Below are positions 51,003 through 62,195 of a DNA stretch of 64,000 bases, piece after piece; position 1 is the first letter of the stretch, and the number at the start of each line of letters is the position of its first letter. The notes beneath the pieces are model-generated. The model ran no database searches and had not been told where the DNA came from. It saw nothing but the letters and a program-made list of their open reading frames with translations. The DNA comes from Diplonema japonicum (Eukaryota > Euglenozoa > Diplonemea > Diplonemida > Diplonemidae). Location of the stretch: positions 618,001 to 682,000 of the forward strand of contig OZ025656.1 in assembly GCA_964019335.1 (NCBI GenBank), given 5' to 3'. The position numbers were made by a program, and so were the translations under genes.

Positions 51003-54000
51003 ATGAGGTCTTTGCTAGCATGCTTAGGCATACTGCATACCGGGTTTGTCCGTGGGGCTTACGTCGAGACTTGTGTAGATAATGACGCTGCTCCGTTGGC
51101 AGCTGCTGGGATGGACTGCAAGACGCTGCTAGCAACGGTTACAGTCTGTTCTCTTGAAGCACCGCTTATTAAAACTTATATTGAAAGCGGACTGGCGACA
51201 GCTGCTGAGATACAATACCTATACTCAGCGTGCAAGAAAAGCTGTAAAATCTGCATGCCGAGAGGGAAGTGTGCTGACGACGATACTGCTGCTGTTTCTC
51301 ACGTGTCGCTGGTATCGGCGTGCAAGGATATTCCTCCCTTGAACGGGGGCAACTGCGACAAAACAGGACCCACATTGTCGATGGTATGTCTCTTCTGGAA
51401 GAATACTGAACATCACAGGCGGCAAGCTACGGTGTGAGCGCATACGACGTGGATGGCTACCTACAAGCATGTCCTCTTTCGTGCGGTAGGTGCACGCTCC
51501 CTCCGCCATGCCTCAACGATGTTGCAAGGGAAGCTGCAGTCATCAAACCCTTGAAGGATGGTTATTCATGCTCGGAAGCTGTCTTTGATAATGGTGGGTC
51601 GTGCTCCATCGACGGTAAGTTGTTCGTTGCTGGCGGGCTGCTAAACGGCGTCGTGAGCAACGCTGAATTTAAAGACATCTGCCCAAGGAGTTGCCGTTCA
51701 TGCGTCTCCACGAAGAGGTGCAGAAACTACGACGATATTGTATTGAAGATCACAGCCTCCGTCAATGGTGGACCGTACACTTGTGCTCAGGTGATCGAGT
51801 TTAATGGCGGGAACTGCTCCTGGGAGGGTGCGGTGCTGAAGAACTATGCAGCATTAGGTTTAACACTCGAACTGATCGATCAGGTTCTTTGGAATTGCCC
51901 TTTAGCATGCGACGTGTGTTACAGGGATGACGTAGCATGCCTCAATGATGACTTAGGACTGCGCTCTAATGTGCCCATCGTGACTGGGTGCGTCAGCGGA
52001 ATAGCATCGAATGGCAATACTTGCGAGTTCGGACTTATCTCAAAGGATGTGAGCTCCGTCGATGTGTCACCAAGCCAATTCGAGGACTTCTTGGAAAGGT
52101 TCTGCCCTCTGTCTTGTGAGTACTGCGTCCCAACAGTTGCAGTTGCTACGCCGGTCCCGACAATGGTATGCTCCTTTACGTTTTTCCTACACCCACACCC
52201 AACCAGTTGGTCGAGGAGACGATTTATTTGATTCAATCATCTATGAACCCTGGCACTGGCGGCATCTACTTGTTGCAGCCAAGCAATTTCACCTGCAACA
52301 ACGTCAGAGTGTGGAAGCGAAACAGCACCGAAGTGCCGGGGCACTACATCCTATCCGATCCGGAAGGGTACTGGGTGTTGTCAAATGACGCTGCCATCGA
52401 AACTGAGGTGGTGCAGGCAATGTCACATGGTATGATGAAACAGGGGAATCAAAATCATGGCAGAGAACAACACGTGCAACAACATCGACCCCATTGTAAG
52501 GTCCTTGGAGCCGCATGGTGTCCTAGCACCATTTGAGTTGAAATGGGGGCAGGTTAATGACAGTGGGATCTGGAACTGGGATGAGGAGATCAGGCTGCAG
52601 CTCATAGGGTGTCCAGATGACAGGCAGTGCTTGCAGCTTAATTGCCAAGAGCCGAGTGACGATGAGTTCTCGTGTGCAGACTGTGAAATAGATTCGGCTG
52701 ACGTATCATGCAGCAAAAGCGGCACACATCCACGTGTGTTCATGTTCATCATTGTTGTGGGTGTGTTGTGTCTCCTCACAGGGATAAACCTGTGGGCAGT
52801 CAAAACCATGGCATCACAGGCCCCAACACCCCGTCTCTCTCGCCGGTTCTCTATTCCCATAACCGCCGTGAACGATAAGACCAACCCCTGCCTCGTTATG
52901 CTCCAGAAGTACCGTCGTGCTTTCCTCCAGTATATGGGGCTCCTAGGCAACGTTGTCGCTCGCTACCGAGGGTGTTTCTTCTTTACCATCGTGACCGTGC
53001 TCGTCATATTCATCCCTACTGGCATATCACTCTTTGAGATTGACACAAACCGTGCAGCATGGGTCCCTGAAGGGGGCAGGCTAGAGAGGGAGATTAATTT
53101 CAACGAAGCTTGGACGCAAGACAGCAAACAGGCACAGGCAGTTTTCATCATGGTCGGTGCGGACAATGGCGAGAGCGCTTTGAAGCCGTACTACTTATCT
53201 ATGATGCTCAAAATACTTAACGAGGTCCGCAAGGTGAAGGTGGACTTGAAACATAGTAACGGAACCTTCGGGTTAAAGGTAGGGTGGGATGACTTCTGTG
53301 CATCGATCGACCACCCGTTGCTGGACCAGATCATGCCTGGCGGGAAGCCGTGCATCAACCCATCCATCCTGGACTGCTTCTACGAAGGTGGTTGGCAGGT
53401 TGACGATGTAAGTTTGGGAAAACCTCTACCTGCGGAGAACCAAAGTTTGGTGTACAAGAACCTTGTGCAGGCTGTGAAGATCGCAGAGACAGCTGCACCC
53501 GGCGCGCTAAAGGATTACGTGGACAGGCCGAGCTTCAGGAACCTCACTGACGACCAGATCCTTGACAGGTTCTCGCAAGTGGCCACGAAGTGCGACCACT
53601 GGGTTGTAGGTGCATCCTTCTCAAGGAGCGAGAGCTTCGGTGGCTTCAAGGCAGGGTCGGACAAAGTACCTGCATTGGGGAACGAGACACGGATCGAAAG
53701 TGCCGGGAGGATCAAGGCGCTGGCAGCGCAGTACTCAGCAAAGAGGTGCAAGGTGTGTATCGACAACACATTTTTTTACCCCCATTAGGAGTTCCGGGTG
53801 CATTTACAGCCATATGAGGAACGCGACATCGAGGCCGCGATGAATGACTGGTTCGACGCAGTCTCGGACAAGCTGGAGGAGATTGACGGTGACGAGGCGA
53901 ACTACAGGGGCGTCAGCGTCAGCGTGTTCATGTCTGTGTCCATCAAGAGGATGTTCAAAGAGATTGGCGAGGCAAAGATCCATAACTTCGTGATCGGATG

Positions 54001-55976
54001 GGTCATCATCGCTGTGTATGTCGTGCTCACGCAGTGGGACAGAAACGCTGCGGAGAGCCATGCCGTAGTGGGCCTTATTGGTATGGTGTTGGTGCTGATC
54101 GCCAATGTGTCGGGCTTTGCGTTCATCTCCCTTATTGGGATCAAGCATAACCACGTCACGATTCAAGCGCTGCCCTTCCTCGCTTTGGGTCTCGGGGTGG
54201 ACGATATGTTTCTTCTTCTACATTATTACAAGGGTGTTCCTGACAAGACGCGCCCCACGCCGCAGGTTATTGCTGACCTCTTCCGCCTTGCAGGTGTGTC
54301 CATCACACTGACGTCGTTCTGCAACACTTTCGCTTTTTTCTCCGGCATCGTAATCCCCATCCCCGCCCTGCGAAACCTCCTCGCCTCTGCCGGGCTTATC
54401 GTTATCTTCAACTACGTTACAATGTTGCTTGCTTTCCCTGCGGTTCTGGCGTGGGAGGTGGACCGTGATCGGAAGGTATTTGTGCACGTCTCTTTATTAT
54501 TATTTCTCTTCTTGCACAGGTCCTGCTGAGTAGGCCCGACGACTGGGAGGCGAAGCCTTGCCTAGCGTTCGGACCGCAGCAGATTATCGAGGAATACTAT
54601 TCCCCGTTCATGCAGAAGTTCCCCGTCCGCATTGCGATCACGAGCGTGAACGTCATCTTTTTCATTATCACGATCATCACGCTTAGCACATCGCACCCGC
54701 TGACCTTTGGGTTCGACCTAGCGGACCTGACCCCTTCTGGAAGCTTTTTGGCGAAGGGCTTCTCGGTGTGTTTTCCCTTGGAAGAAGAAGAATATAAAAA
54801 CAGGAGTTTGATGACTACTACTTATCGCAGAGGACGAACCATCCTCTTGTGACGAAGTCGATAGACTTGCCCAATCAGCAGAAGGAGTTGGTCAGTCTTA
54901 TTGCTGAGCTGAAGGTGTCGAAGTGGCATTCGCTAGATGTGGATAAGTCGACGACGTGGATAGACTGGTTGTACGACTTCGCGAACAAGCTGGAGAAGCT
55001 GAACTACGACAACCCGAACATCACCTTCCCAGACATTACCTCTGCGTACATCAACAGCTCGGACTACTACAACACCTTTCACTCTTGGAGAAACCCCGTC
55101 ACGGGAGGCCTCTCGGCCATCGCAGCTCAAACGACAGACGGGTTCGGCTTCAAGTGGGGCATCGACAGCTACCTCTCAGGAAACACTTTAATGATGACAA
55201 AAACCACGTATTCACTCAATATGGCCTTGCTGAATGAACCAGAAGACTGGTTGGACCACACGGAGGAGTTCCACGACATAATGGAAAAATGGTTGGGGAA
55301 GGAAAATGCATTCCCGGAACCTTCCGGAATGTACCTACAGATAGAAGAGTTCGCGTCTTTGAAGGAATTCTTCTGGATTGCATTCTTCCTGGCAGCGTTC
55401 GTCATCTTCATATGCGCCCTTCTGATCCCGGTGTCTATTAAAGGCGCTGCGATTATATCCTTAACAGCTATCATCGCAACTATTGAGGTAGCTGCAATAC
55501 TGATGATGCTGGATTTGAGTTTCAGCAGTTTGGTTGCGGTTGTCCTGCTAATGAGCATGGGTATCAGTGTTGAGTTCTCCGCGCACGTGATTGCTGGGTT
55601 TGAAACGACACCGGGCGATCGACGTGATAGGCTTCATCATGCTATTTCGCACACGTTTATCCCAGTTTGTGAAGGTGGGGTGTCTAGCTTCCTGTCGTTT
55701 ATGTTAATGGGGCTGTCGGTCTACCCTTACATCGTTAAATACTTCTTCTTGGTCTTTTTGATTGTTATTATTATCGGGCTGCTCCACGGGCTGGTATTCC
55801 TCCCTGCTCTTGTAGGGCTTATCGGTTCTAATGACGCAACTGACGATACCGCTCACAATGCAAGGGGCTCGATGTTCGGGAAAAAGATTGCAATTCAACC
55901 TATGAAGGAAGAACCCATACCTATAGCCGTAGGAAATCCTCTCAGTGGAAAACCGAAAGAATCGGCGGAAAATTGA
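51003..55976 (+). CDS. Patched/NPC1-like RND permease with five cysteine modules, seven exons
   Basis: Exons 51003-51383, 51419-52165, 52207-52429, 52464-53752, 53789-54475, 54520-54765 and 54804-55976 give 1581 residues in frame. A signal peptide (1-19) precedes five tandem six-cysteine modules (about 23-365), each ending CP-x2-C-x2-C or similar (CPLSCGRC, CPRSCRSC, CPLACDVC, CPLSCEYC), which resemble ShKT-type domains. A CLQLNCQEP...CADC stretch leads to a first helix (about 543-566). The NPC1/Patched core follows: a sterol-sensing bundle with LGLGVDDMF (Asp1018/Asp1019) and a second bundle with GISVEFSAHVIAGFE (Glu1448). It probably moves sterol or lipid across or within membranes; the cysteine modules would be lumenal or extracellular. 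The core is paralogous to the next gene. The exons fit both frame and the paralog. Confidence 0.92.
51384..51418 (+). other. Intron 1 of the first Patched-like gene (35 bp)
   Basis: GTATGTCTCT...CATCACAG, phase 0. Confidence 0.88.
52166..52206 (+). other. Intron 2 of the first Patched-like gene (41 bp)
   Basis: GTATGCTCCT...CAACCAG, phase 0. Confidence 0.88.
52430..52463 (+). other. Intron 3 of the first Patched-like gene (34 bp)
   Basis: GTATGATGAA...ATGGCAG, phase 1. Using the earlier AG would leave a 14-bp intron and the wrong frame. Confidence 0.85.
53753..53788 (+). other. Intron 4 of the first Patched-like gene (36 bp)
   Basis: GTGTGTATCG...CCCATTAG, phase 0. Joins to EFRVHLQPYEE, matching the paralog's SFRANLQGLEE. 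Confidence 0.9.
54476..54519 (+). other. Intron 5 of the first Patched-like gene (44 bp)
   Basis: GTATTTGTGC...TTGCACAG, phase 0. Confidence 0.9.
54766..54803 (+). other. Intron 6 of the first Patched-like gene (38 bp)
   Basis: GTGTGTTTTC...AAAACAG, phase 0. Joins AKGFS to EFDDYYLSQRTNHPL, matching the paralog's SKGFQEREDHIVSQSLSH. Confidence 0.9.
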
Positions 55977-56745
55977 AGTTCCCCCCCCCCCCCCCCCCCA
56001 CTCCCCTGCGCCCCCCCCCCCCTTTTTTTTCAGTGACAGTTTCTACTGTCAAAGTTTTTTTTTTTTGTATTTTTTTTTGACGGAAGAATGACGCGATCTA
56101 GGCCCAAGGAAAGCCGAGGAAACTGAAGCAAAGAGAAGGAATTTTTTTTTATGCCGAATTTTTTGTGCCTGTGGGCTTTTACAAGCTTTCCTCTTAAATA
56201 CCCCTTTTTTATTAATTGCTTTTTTTTTTCTTCCAAGTGGCTTGCTTCCCCCCCCCCCTTTTTTTCTGGACCTGAATTTGCGTTATCACGGCCACAAGAA
56301 ACTCTTTGGAAGCTGTAAGGAATTGAAAAAATGAGGGAAAGGAAAGAAGGCAAGAAAAAGGATGATCCCCCCCCCTCTGCCCTTTTATTTACACAATCAG
56401 CATGCGGCTTTTCCTTTCATATGTAAGCTTTATCTTTTTGTTCTCCCGCTCTCTTTTTTTCTTTCCTTACCTCCCTCTTATCCCTTTTACTACTTTTTGT
56501 TTACTTCTTCTTTCTTTTTTCTTTTTTTTTTTCCTTCGCTTTTCTTTTTTTTTTCCATGCTGCAGGGCTAGCCGAAGCCTCAAAAAGAGGAGAAAAAGAA
56601 AGAGAAAACAAAACAAAAAAAAAAAAGAGCACAAGAAGAAGCCAATGCCGTCTCAGTAGCTCCCTTTTTATTTATTTTATTTTTTAAAGTCAAACTGCAA
56701 TATAATCAAAAAAAAAGGGGGAAAAAAAAAACAAGACAAAAACAA
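55977..56745. other. Intergenic spacer between the two Patched-like genes
   Basis: Poly-C, poly-T and A-rich runs; no gene. The A-rich leader before ATG 56746 differs from the AG-ended gaps upstream. Confidence 0.65.
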
Positions 56746-59700
56746 ATGAGGCTGCTCATCGTCGTCGCTATGATGGCAGTACTGGTGGCAGCCCAGAGCC
56801 CCGAGTCAATCTACGTGTACCACTCGGAACTACAAGAAGTGAAAACGGGCGGTGTGTATAATCTGGACCCTAATGTGACGTGCAATGATGAAAGTGTGTG
56901 GGTGTGCAGGTTCGGGCAGGGCGTAAGAGACACTGAGTTTTGTGTAGACAACAAAGCAGTGTTCTTAACAGATTCTGGGCACTGGGCAGTGGGAGGAATC
57001 GAGAACAACGGCCAGCCCACATGCAGCGAGCACGCATTATACATGAGGTCCGATAAGCTCTTCAACAATTCCGGAGAAGTAACTTCGGTGACATCAGCAT
57101 CGCAGTGGCACCGCTACGATAACGAGTCAGCAGGTTGGGTATACGATGAGAACTCTCGGGTAACGGACCTCGGGTGCAGGACCGTCACAGCGTGTCTTCA
57201 GCTGAAGTGCCAGGAGCCTGACGACGGGTACTCCTGCGATGAATGCTCAGTCGACGGTGCCACGATGAACTGCGGCAACACGAACAAGCTCAGGCAGCTC
57301 CTTGCCCTTCTTGTCCACATTGTCATAATTAGTCTCATCGCAGGCACTATCGTCTATGCCCAGACCCACACAGTTTCCACACCCTACGACTCCTACACGC
57401 CCACCCCTAAAACGCTGAACCATCGCTACCGTGCGTTCGTCCTGCGTATTATGCGCCGTCTTGGCCTCCTTATCGGTACTCACAAAGGGCTCTTTTTCGT
57501 CACCACGTTTATCTCCGTTCTGCTGCTCGTCGGTGTCGGTCTCCCTTTCGCGAAGCGAGACGTTGCTGGGTCTTACTCCGCCGACTGGGTCCCCCGTGGA
57601 GGCCGCCTCGAGGAGGAAATCAACTACGTGAAGAAGTGGTCCGAGGAAAGCAAGATCGGCCAGAACATCCAGATTATGATTGGCCCAGAGGACCTCAGCG
57701 AGAACGTTCTCTCGAAGAAGTACCTCTACCAGCTGCTGGAAGTCTACCAGGAAATGTACAAAGTGCAAGTCCCTGCGTATTATAGCAACGGGAGCGAAAT
57801 CATGGTAGGCTTTCAGGACTGGTGCCTGTCGATAGACAACCCACTCGTCAACGTCTTCCCCTGCATGGCGCCGTCATCGCTAGACTGCTTTTTCGAAGGA
57901 TCATGGATGTTGGGTGACGTTTCTTCGGGAAAGCCGGAACATCCCGACAACCAGACCATCCTGTATTCTGCACTGGAGCAGTACGTCGCCATGGTACCCG
58001 ACCAGCTCTCGAGCTACACCCACAGACCGTCGATAAAGGACCTCAATGAGACAGAGATTAAACAGAAGCTGGGGATGTTCCCGACCGACTGCCAGCACTG
58101 GGCCCCCTCGGTCTCGCGTGGGAGGGGGTACGTGTTCGGCTCCGTCGAAACATCTGACGAGCTGACTGTCGAGGAATTCCCTAAGTACAACATGGTCAAC
58201 GCGAAGAGGCTTGTCGGAATAGGTCTGGTGCACTCCGCACGCAGGGCACTAAGCTTCCGAGCAAATCTACAAGGGCTCGAGGAGAGCGCTGTTGCAGATG
58301 CGATGGACAAGTGGTTCGACGCCGTGTCCGACAAGATGGAGGAGCTAAGCAACGACCGCGTGCGGTTCCCGGACACAAGCATCTCCATCTACATGACTGT
58401 ATCCCTGAAGCGAATGTTCAAAGAGATCGGGAAGACAGGCTACGTGAAGATCATGCAGGGGCTTGCCATTGTCGTGCTCTTTGTTATGCTCTCGCAGTTC
58501 ACACCCGACACGCAGACCTCACAGTGCTTGTGCAGCATGATCGGCCTTTGTCTGGTGCTGCTGTCCATTTGTGCGGGATTCGGTCTGATGGCTTTGTACG
58601 GCATAAAGTTCAACCACACCATTCTGCAAGCGCTGCCGTTCTTCTCGTTGGGGATTGGCGTGGATGACATGTTCCTGCTGCTAAAGTACTATCACGACGT
58701 GCCGAACAAGAGCCGCCCTATCCCACAGGTGATCTCTGATGTGCTGGGCAACTCAGGCATGAGCATCACGTTCACGTCACTCTGCAACGCTCTGACTGCG
58801 CTAGTGTGTGGTGTAGTGGTCCCCATCCCCGCGCTGAGCGACTTCCTCAAGTCAACTGCCATCATCGTGCTCATCAACTACGTTACAATGGTGATGCTGT
58901 TCCTCCCTGTCCTCGCTTGGAGCACCGGACGCGAGAAATCCGAAAGCTCCATCTTCACACCCCTCTTCGGGCTCATCAGTGGCGTGACGTCAGCCATCGC
59001 AGCCTTTTTAGACAACGCTTTCGAAGGCTTCAAAGGCTTGATGGAGAAGAAGGCGGTGCAGGGTGTTCTGTTCTTCATCAATGTGTTACTTTTTGTAGTC
59101 CTGGTGACGGTGCTCAACACCAGCAATAAGCTGGAGTTTGGGTTCGACGTGGTGGACTTGACACCCAAGGGGAGCTTCCTCAGCAAGGGGTTCCAGGAGA
59201 GAGAGGACCACATCGTGTCGCAGTCTCTGAGCCACCAATACATTGTGAAGAACATGGACTTCCCGAACAACCAGAGAAAGATGAAGGAGCTGCACAACTG
59301 GGTGAAGTACAACAAATGGACGAACGACACGACAGACAGGCGTGGGTACTGGGTGGATTGGCTGGACGACTTCGCACTGAGCAGGGGGTGGCTGCGCAAC
59401 AGTTCTGGAGACCTAATCCCAACAGACACGCCTAGGGAGCCGACGCTGCCGTATGAAGTCAGGTACGACAACTACATAAATCCTGATGACTGGTATCAGG
59501 TACTGATGAACTGGCGAAACCCTGCAGTAGCCCAGCTGGACATGGTGACAAGCATCACGACAGACCCATTCGGCTGGCGGTGGGGATTCGAGTCCTTCGA
59601 AGTCAACAACACAATGTTGAAATCGAACTCGGCGTACACCGTGAACATGGCGCTGCTGCAAAAGCCGAGCGACTGGGTGGACCACATCGACTTCATGCGC

Positions 59701-60408
59701 GTCGAGATGGACAGGATCATGGGGGTCGGAAACGCTTTCCCGGAGCCGAGCGGGAGGTACCTGCAAATGCAAGAATTCATAAGCTTGGAATACTACTTCT
59801 GGATAAGCTTTGCCGTAGGGATGGGTGTTGTCTTCTGCGTGTCGCTGGCAATGTCCGTCTCGGTGTTGGGGTCTGTTATCGTAACCTACACCGCACTGTC
59901 TGCCACTATAGAGGTCATGGCAATTCTTATGCTAGTGAATTTCAAGTTCCAGAGTATTGTGGCTGTAACAATATTATTGGCGATCGGTGTGAATGTCGAA
60001 TTCTCAGCACATGTGATCGTTGGGTTCGAAACTGCTGAAGGGACCACCGCAGAGAGGATACGGACCACCATTTCGCACACGTTTGCCCCTGTCTTGGAGG
60101 GTGGCATTAGTAGTTATCTGATGTTCTCTCTGCTTTCGATGTCGCAGTTTCCTTACGTTGTTAAGTACTTCTTCTGGGTTCTTTTCATTACCATTTCTAT
60201 TGGGTTGCTTCATGGGTTGCTCCTCCTCCCTGCCACTATAGCTTTCTTAAGCTGCCCCTCCTCCCAGGTCTCTGAATTCACTGCTCAAGGAGCTCAGGAG
60301 GGTAAAGAAAGCCCTCCTGAAGTCACCATTGATAAACCTGAAGAGTCGTGTGCAAGCAGCACGAACCCCTTGAACGCGCCACGTTATACTGACGTGGTGC
60401 CTATGTGA
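56746..60408 (+). CDS. Patched/NPC1-like RND permease, intronless paralog
   Basis: 1220 residues, one exon. A signal peptide (MRLLIVVAMMAVLVAAQ) is followed by a short cysteine-containing lumenal domain and CLQLKCQEPDDGYSCDEC, aligning with the neighbour. First helix is about 185-205, the next about 248-269. The sterol-sensing bundle (about 565-740) has LGIGVDDMFLLLKYY (Asp640/Asp641). A second lumenal loop with NXS/T sites follows. The C-terminal bundle (about 1010-1170) has GVNVEFSAHVIVGFE (Glu1085). The tail is short and hydrophilic (ending YTDVVPM). It lacks the five cysteine modules of the upstream paralog. The role is presumably sterol/lipid transport in the NPC1/Patched manner. Tandem duplication followed by intron loss here, or intron gain next door, explains the pair. 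Confidence 0.93.
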   Translation: MRLLIVVAMMAVLVAAQSPESIYVYHSELQEVKTGGVYNLDPNVTCNDESVWVCRFGQGVRDTEFCVDNKAVFLTDSGHWAVGGIENNGQPTCSEHALYMRSDKLFNNSGEVTSVTSASQWHRYDNESAGWVYDENSRVTDLGCRTVTACLQLKCQEPDDGYSCDECSVDGATMNCGNTNKLRQLLALLVHIVIISLIAGTIVYAQTHTVSTPYDSYTPTPKTLNHRYRAFVLRIMRRLGLLIGTHKGLFFVTTFISVLLLVGVGLPFAKRDVAGSYSADWVPRGGRLEEEINYVKKWSEESKIGQNIQIMIGPEDLSENVLSKKYLYQLLEVYQEMYKVQVPAYYSNGSEIMVGFQDWCLSIDNPLVNVFPCMAPSSLDCFFEGSWMLGDVSSGKPEHPDNQTILYSALEQYVAMVPDQLSSYTHRPSIKDLNETEIKQKLGMFPTDCQHWAPSVSRGRGYVFGSVETSDELTVEEFPKYNMVNAKRLVGIGLVHSARRALSFRANLQGLEESAVADAMDKWFDAVSDKMEELSNDRVRFPDTSISIYMTVSLKRMFKEIGKTGYVKIMQGLAIVVLFVMLSQFTPDTQTSQCLCSMIGLCLVLLSICAGFGLMALYGIKFNHTILQALPFFSLGIGVDDMFLLLKYYHDVPNKSRPIPQVISDVLGNSGMSITFTSLCNALTALVCGVVVPIPALSDFLKSTAIIVLINYVTMVMLFLPVLAWSTGREKSESSIFTPLFGLISGVTSAIAAFLDNAFEGFKGLMEKKAVQGVLFFINVLLFVVLVTVLNTSNKLEFGFDVVDLTPKGSFLSKGFQEREDHIVSQSLSHQYIVKNMDFPNNQRKMKELHNWVKYNKWTNDTTDRRGYWVDWLDDFALSRGWLRNSSGDLIPTDTPREPTLPYEVRYDNYINPDDWYQVLMNWRNPAVAQLDMVTSITTDPFGWRWGFESFEVNNTMLKSNSAYTVNMALLQKPSDWVDHIDFMRVEMDRIMGVGNAFPEPSGRYLQMQEFISLEYYFWISFAVGMGVVFCVSLAMSVSVLGSVIVTYTALSATIEVMAILMLVNFKFQSIVAVTILLAIGVNVEFSAHVIVGFETAEGTTAERIRTTISHTFAPVLEGGISSYLMFSLLSMSQFPYVVKYFFWVLFITISIGLLHGLLLLPATIAFLSCPSSQVSEFTAQGAQEGKESPPEVTIDKPEESCASSTNPLNAPRYTDVVPM

Positions 60409-60940
60409 TACCGCTTCTCCTCCCCCGGTCCCCCTTTTTTTATTTTTATTTTTTTAGTTGTGGGTGAACGTTTTAGTACTAGATTACTTAAGACATATGA
60501 TTATTTCTTTTTTTACTCTGTGATTGAGTCCCGATCGAATAAAGGGGGGGGGGGGGGGGGTTATAAGAAAAGAAGAAAATCAAGTGATGTCGCAGGTATT
60601 TCCAGATTTTCTGTCCTTCGCCAACAAAAGGCTCCAGGCCGATAGGACACGCCACCCAGCTACTATGGGGGTAAGAAGGGCAGAAGAAGAAAAAAAAAAA
60701 AGAAATACTGTGGAAGAAAAAAAAGGGGGTCCCTGACAAATTCCCGGACACCAAAAACTAGACAGAAGAGAAAGAAGAAAAAGAAAAGAAACGAGAGGTT
60801 ATGCTGGCAGTGTTATTGCGAGCTTTTTTTTTTTTTTTTTTTTTTGGCATGCGGCTTTCGCTCTGGGAGTTTGCATGTTAATTTGAGTTTTTTTTTGGAA
60901 AAAAGAAAAAAAGAAGAATTTAATTTTTTTTTTCTCCGAT
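60409..60940. other. Spacer before the retroelement remnant
   Basis: Poly-G, poly-T and A-rich runs; no gene seen. Confidence 0.65.
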
Positions 60941-62195
60941 TGGAGTGGGCGACCCGTTCGAGGCAACCAACGGCATCCTCCAGGGCTGCCTATTGTCGGT
61001 GATCATCATCAACGCGCTGCTTTCTGTGATGATCAAGACGATGGAGGCAGCGGTGGACGTTGTAGCCTACGCGGACGATGCATACCTCCTGGCGAAGCTC
61101 CGCTCGATTCTGCAGGCAGGGATAGATGGCGCACTGGAGTTCTGCACCCTAACAGACATGAAGCTGTTGCCTTCGGCACGGCGAGAGGGTTCAAAGAAAG
61201 TCCTGGGGAACAGAAAGGAGAGCCGGAAGGGCGTTGAGGTCACAGTGCCGTACAAAACGGTAAAGAGCCTGAAGGCACTCGGGGTGCAGCTGAGCATGGA
61301 AGCAGGAACGACATGGAACGCCCCATCGACCAAAGCATTCGGGTCCCTGGATAGACTGGGGAACACGAACCTGGCCTTCGAAACCAAAGCGCACTTTGTG
61401 AGCTCGTCGATACTGCCCTCCTGCCTATACGCGAGCCCTTCTCGCCGCCGAATAAGGAAACCAGCTGTACGAATGCCCACTTGCGCAGGAAGAGCTAGCG
61501 AGGGACGGGTTGGAACCGCTACGCGACAGGTCGGGCTGGCCTCTCTGCCTGGAACTGCACGGGATCTTGCCGAGGGGGCACGGATTTGCACACCTGGAGA
61601 GGTTGCAGAGGTACCTGGCGATGATAGTAGCAAAGTGATGAGGAACTGATCCAAGTGGAGGATTTTGGGAGAACTGCCGTGGGAACGGAATGTGTTGGGA
61701 GTAAAGCACTTGACGCCGACGTTGGAGCAGCTCGGGACGACAAGTGGGATACTGCGGATGTACGCGGAGTCGCTGTTGAAATGGATGTCGGAGCTAAGAT
61801 GGGTTAAAGAAGACACGACGTCGGAGGTGACGGCGGTGGAGTTAGCCCTAGATTTCGAAGCGACGACACGAAGATCGCTGGGAATGACGCAGGAGGAAAA
61901 GGCGCGAAGGATCAAGAAACTGATCCAAAAGGTGAACGACAGGTGCGCATTACAAGGAAGGAAAAAGCCTTTCCCGGCGAAGAACAAAACGAGAGTGAAG
62001 TCCCTCATGGCAATAGGAGGGAAGGCGGCGATAGGCTTTGCAAGGAGACCGATCTTCGCCTCACGAGAAACCCAGGACAGGCTAAGAGAGCTGAAGACCA
62101 ACCTGAAGAAGGACCGCATCAACCGTCTGCGAAAGACACTGGTATCCGCCATCGGAACGAAAGCGAGGCTCCAAAAAGGAAGCATCAAGAGATAG
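60941..62195 (+). pseudogene. 5'-truncated non-LTR retrotransposon reverse-transcriptase remnant
   Basis: Starts abruptly after poly-T with GDPFEATNGILQGCLLS (RT motif 4) and continues to VVAYADDAYLLAKL (RT motif 5, catalytic YADD). RT motifs 0-3 and any endonuclease are absent. Downstream VKSLKALGVQL fits the thumb region. From about 61480 a different frame reads more protein-like (EELARDGLEPLRDRSGWPL), implying a frameshift, and the frame has a TGA at 61647. The last part (61665-62195) is Lys/Arg-rich with EEKARRIKKLIQKV. The truncation pattern is typical of target-primed reverse transcription. GC-rich and codon-like, so fairly young, but dead. Confidence 0.85.

Noticed and set aside
61647-61649. 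In-frame TGA in the retroelement as a recoded codon
   Set aside because: TGA ends several intact genes here (30004, 55976, 60408), and a frameshift just upstream already shows decay.
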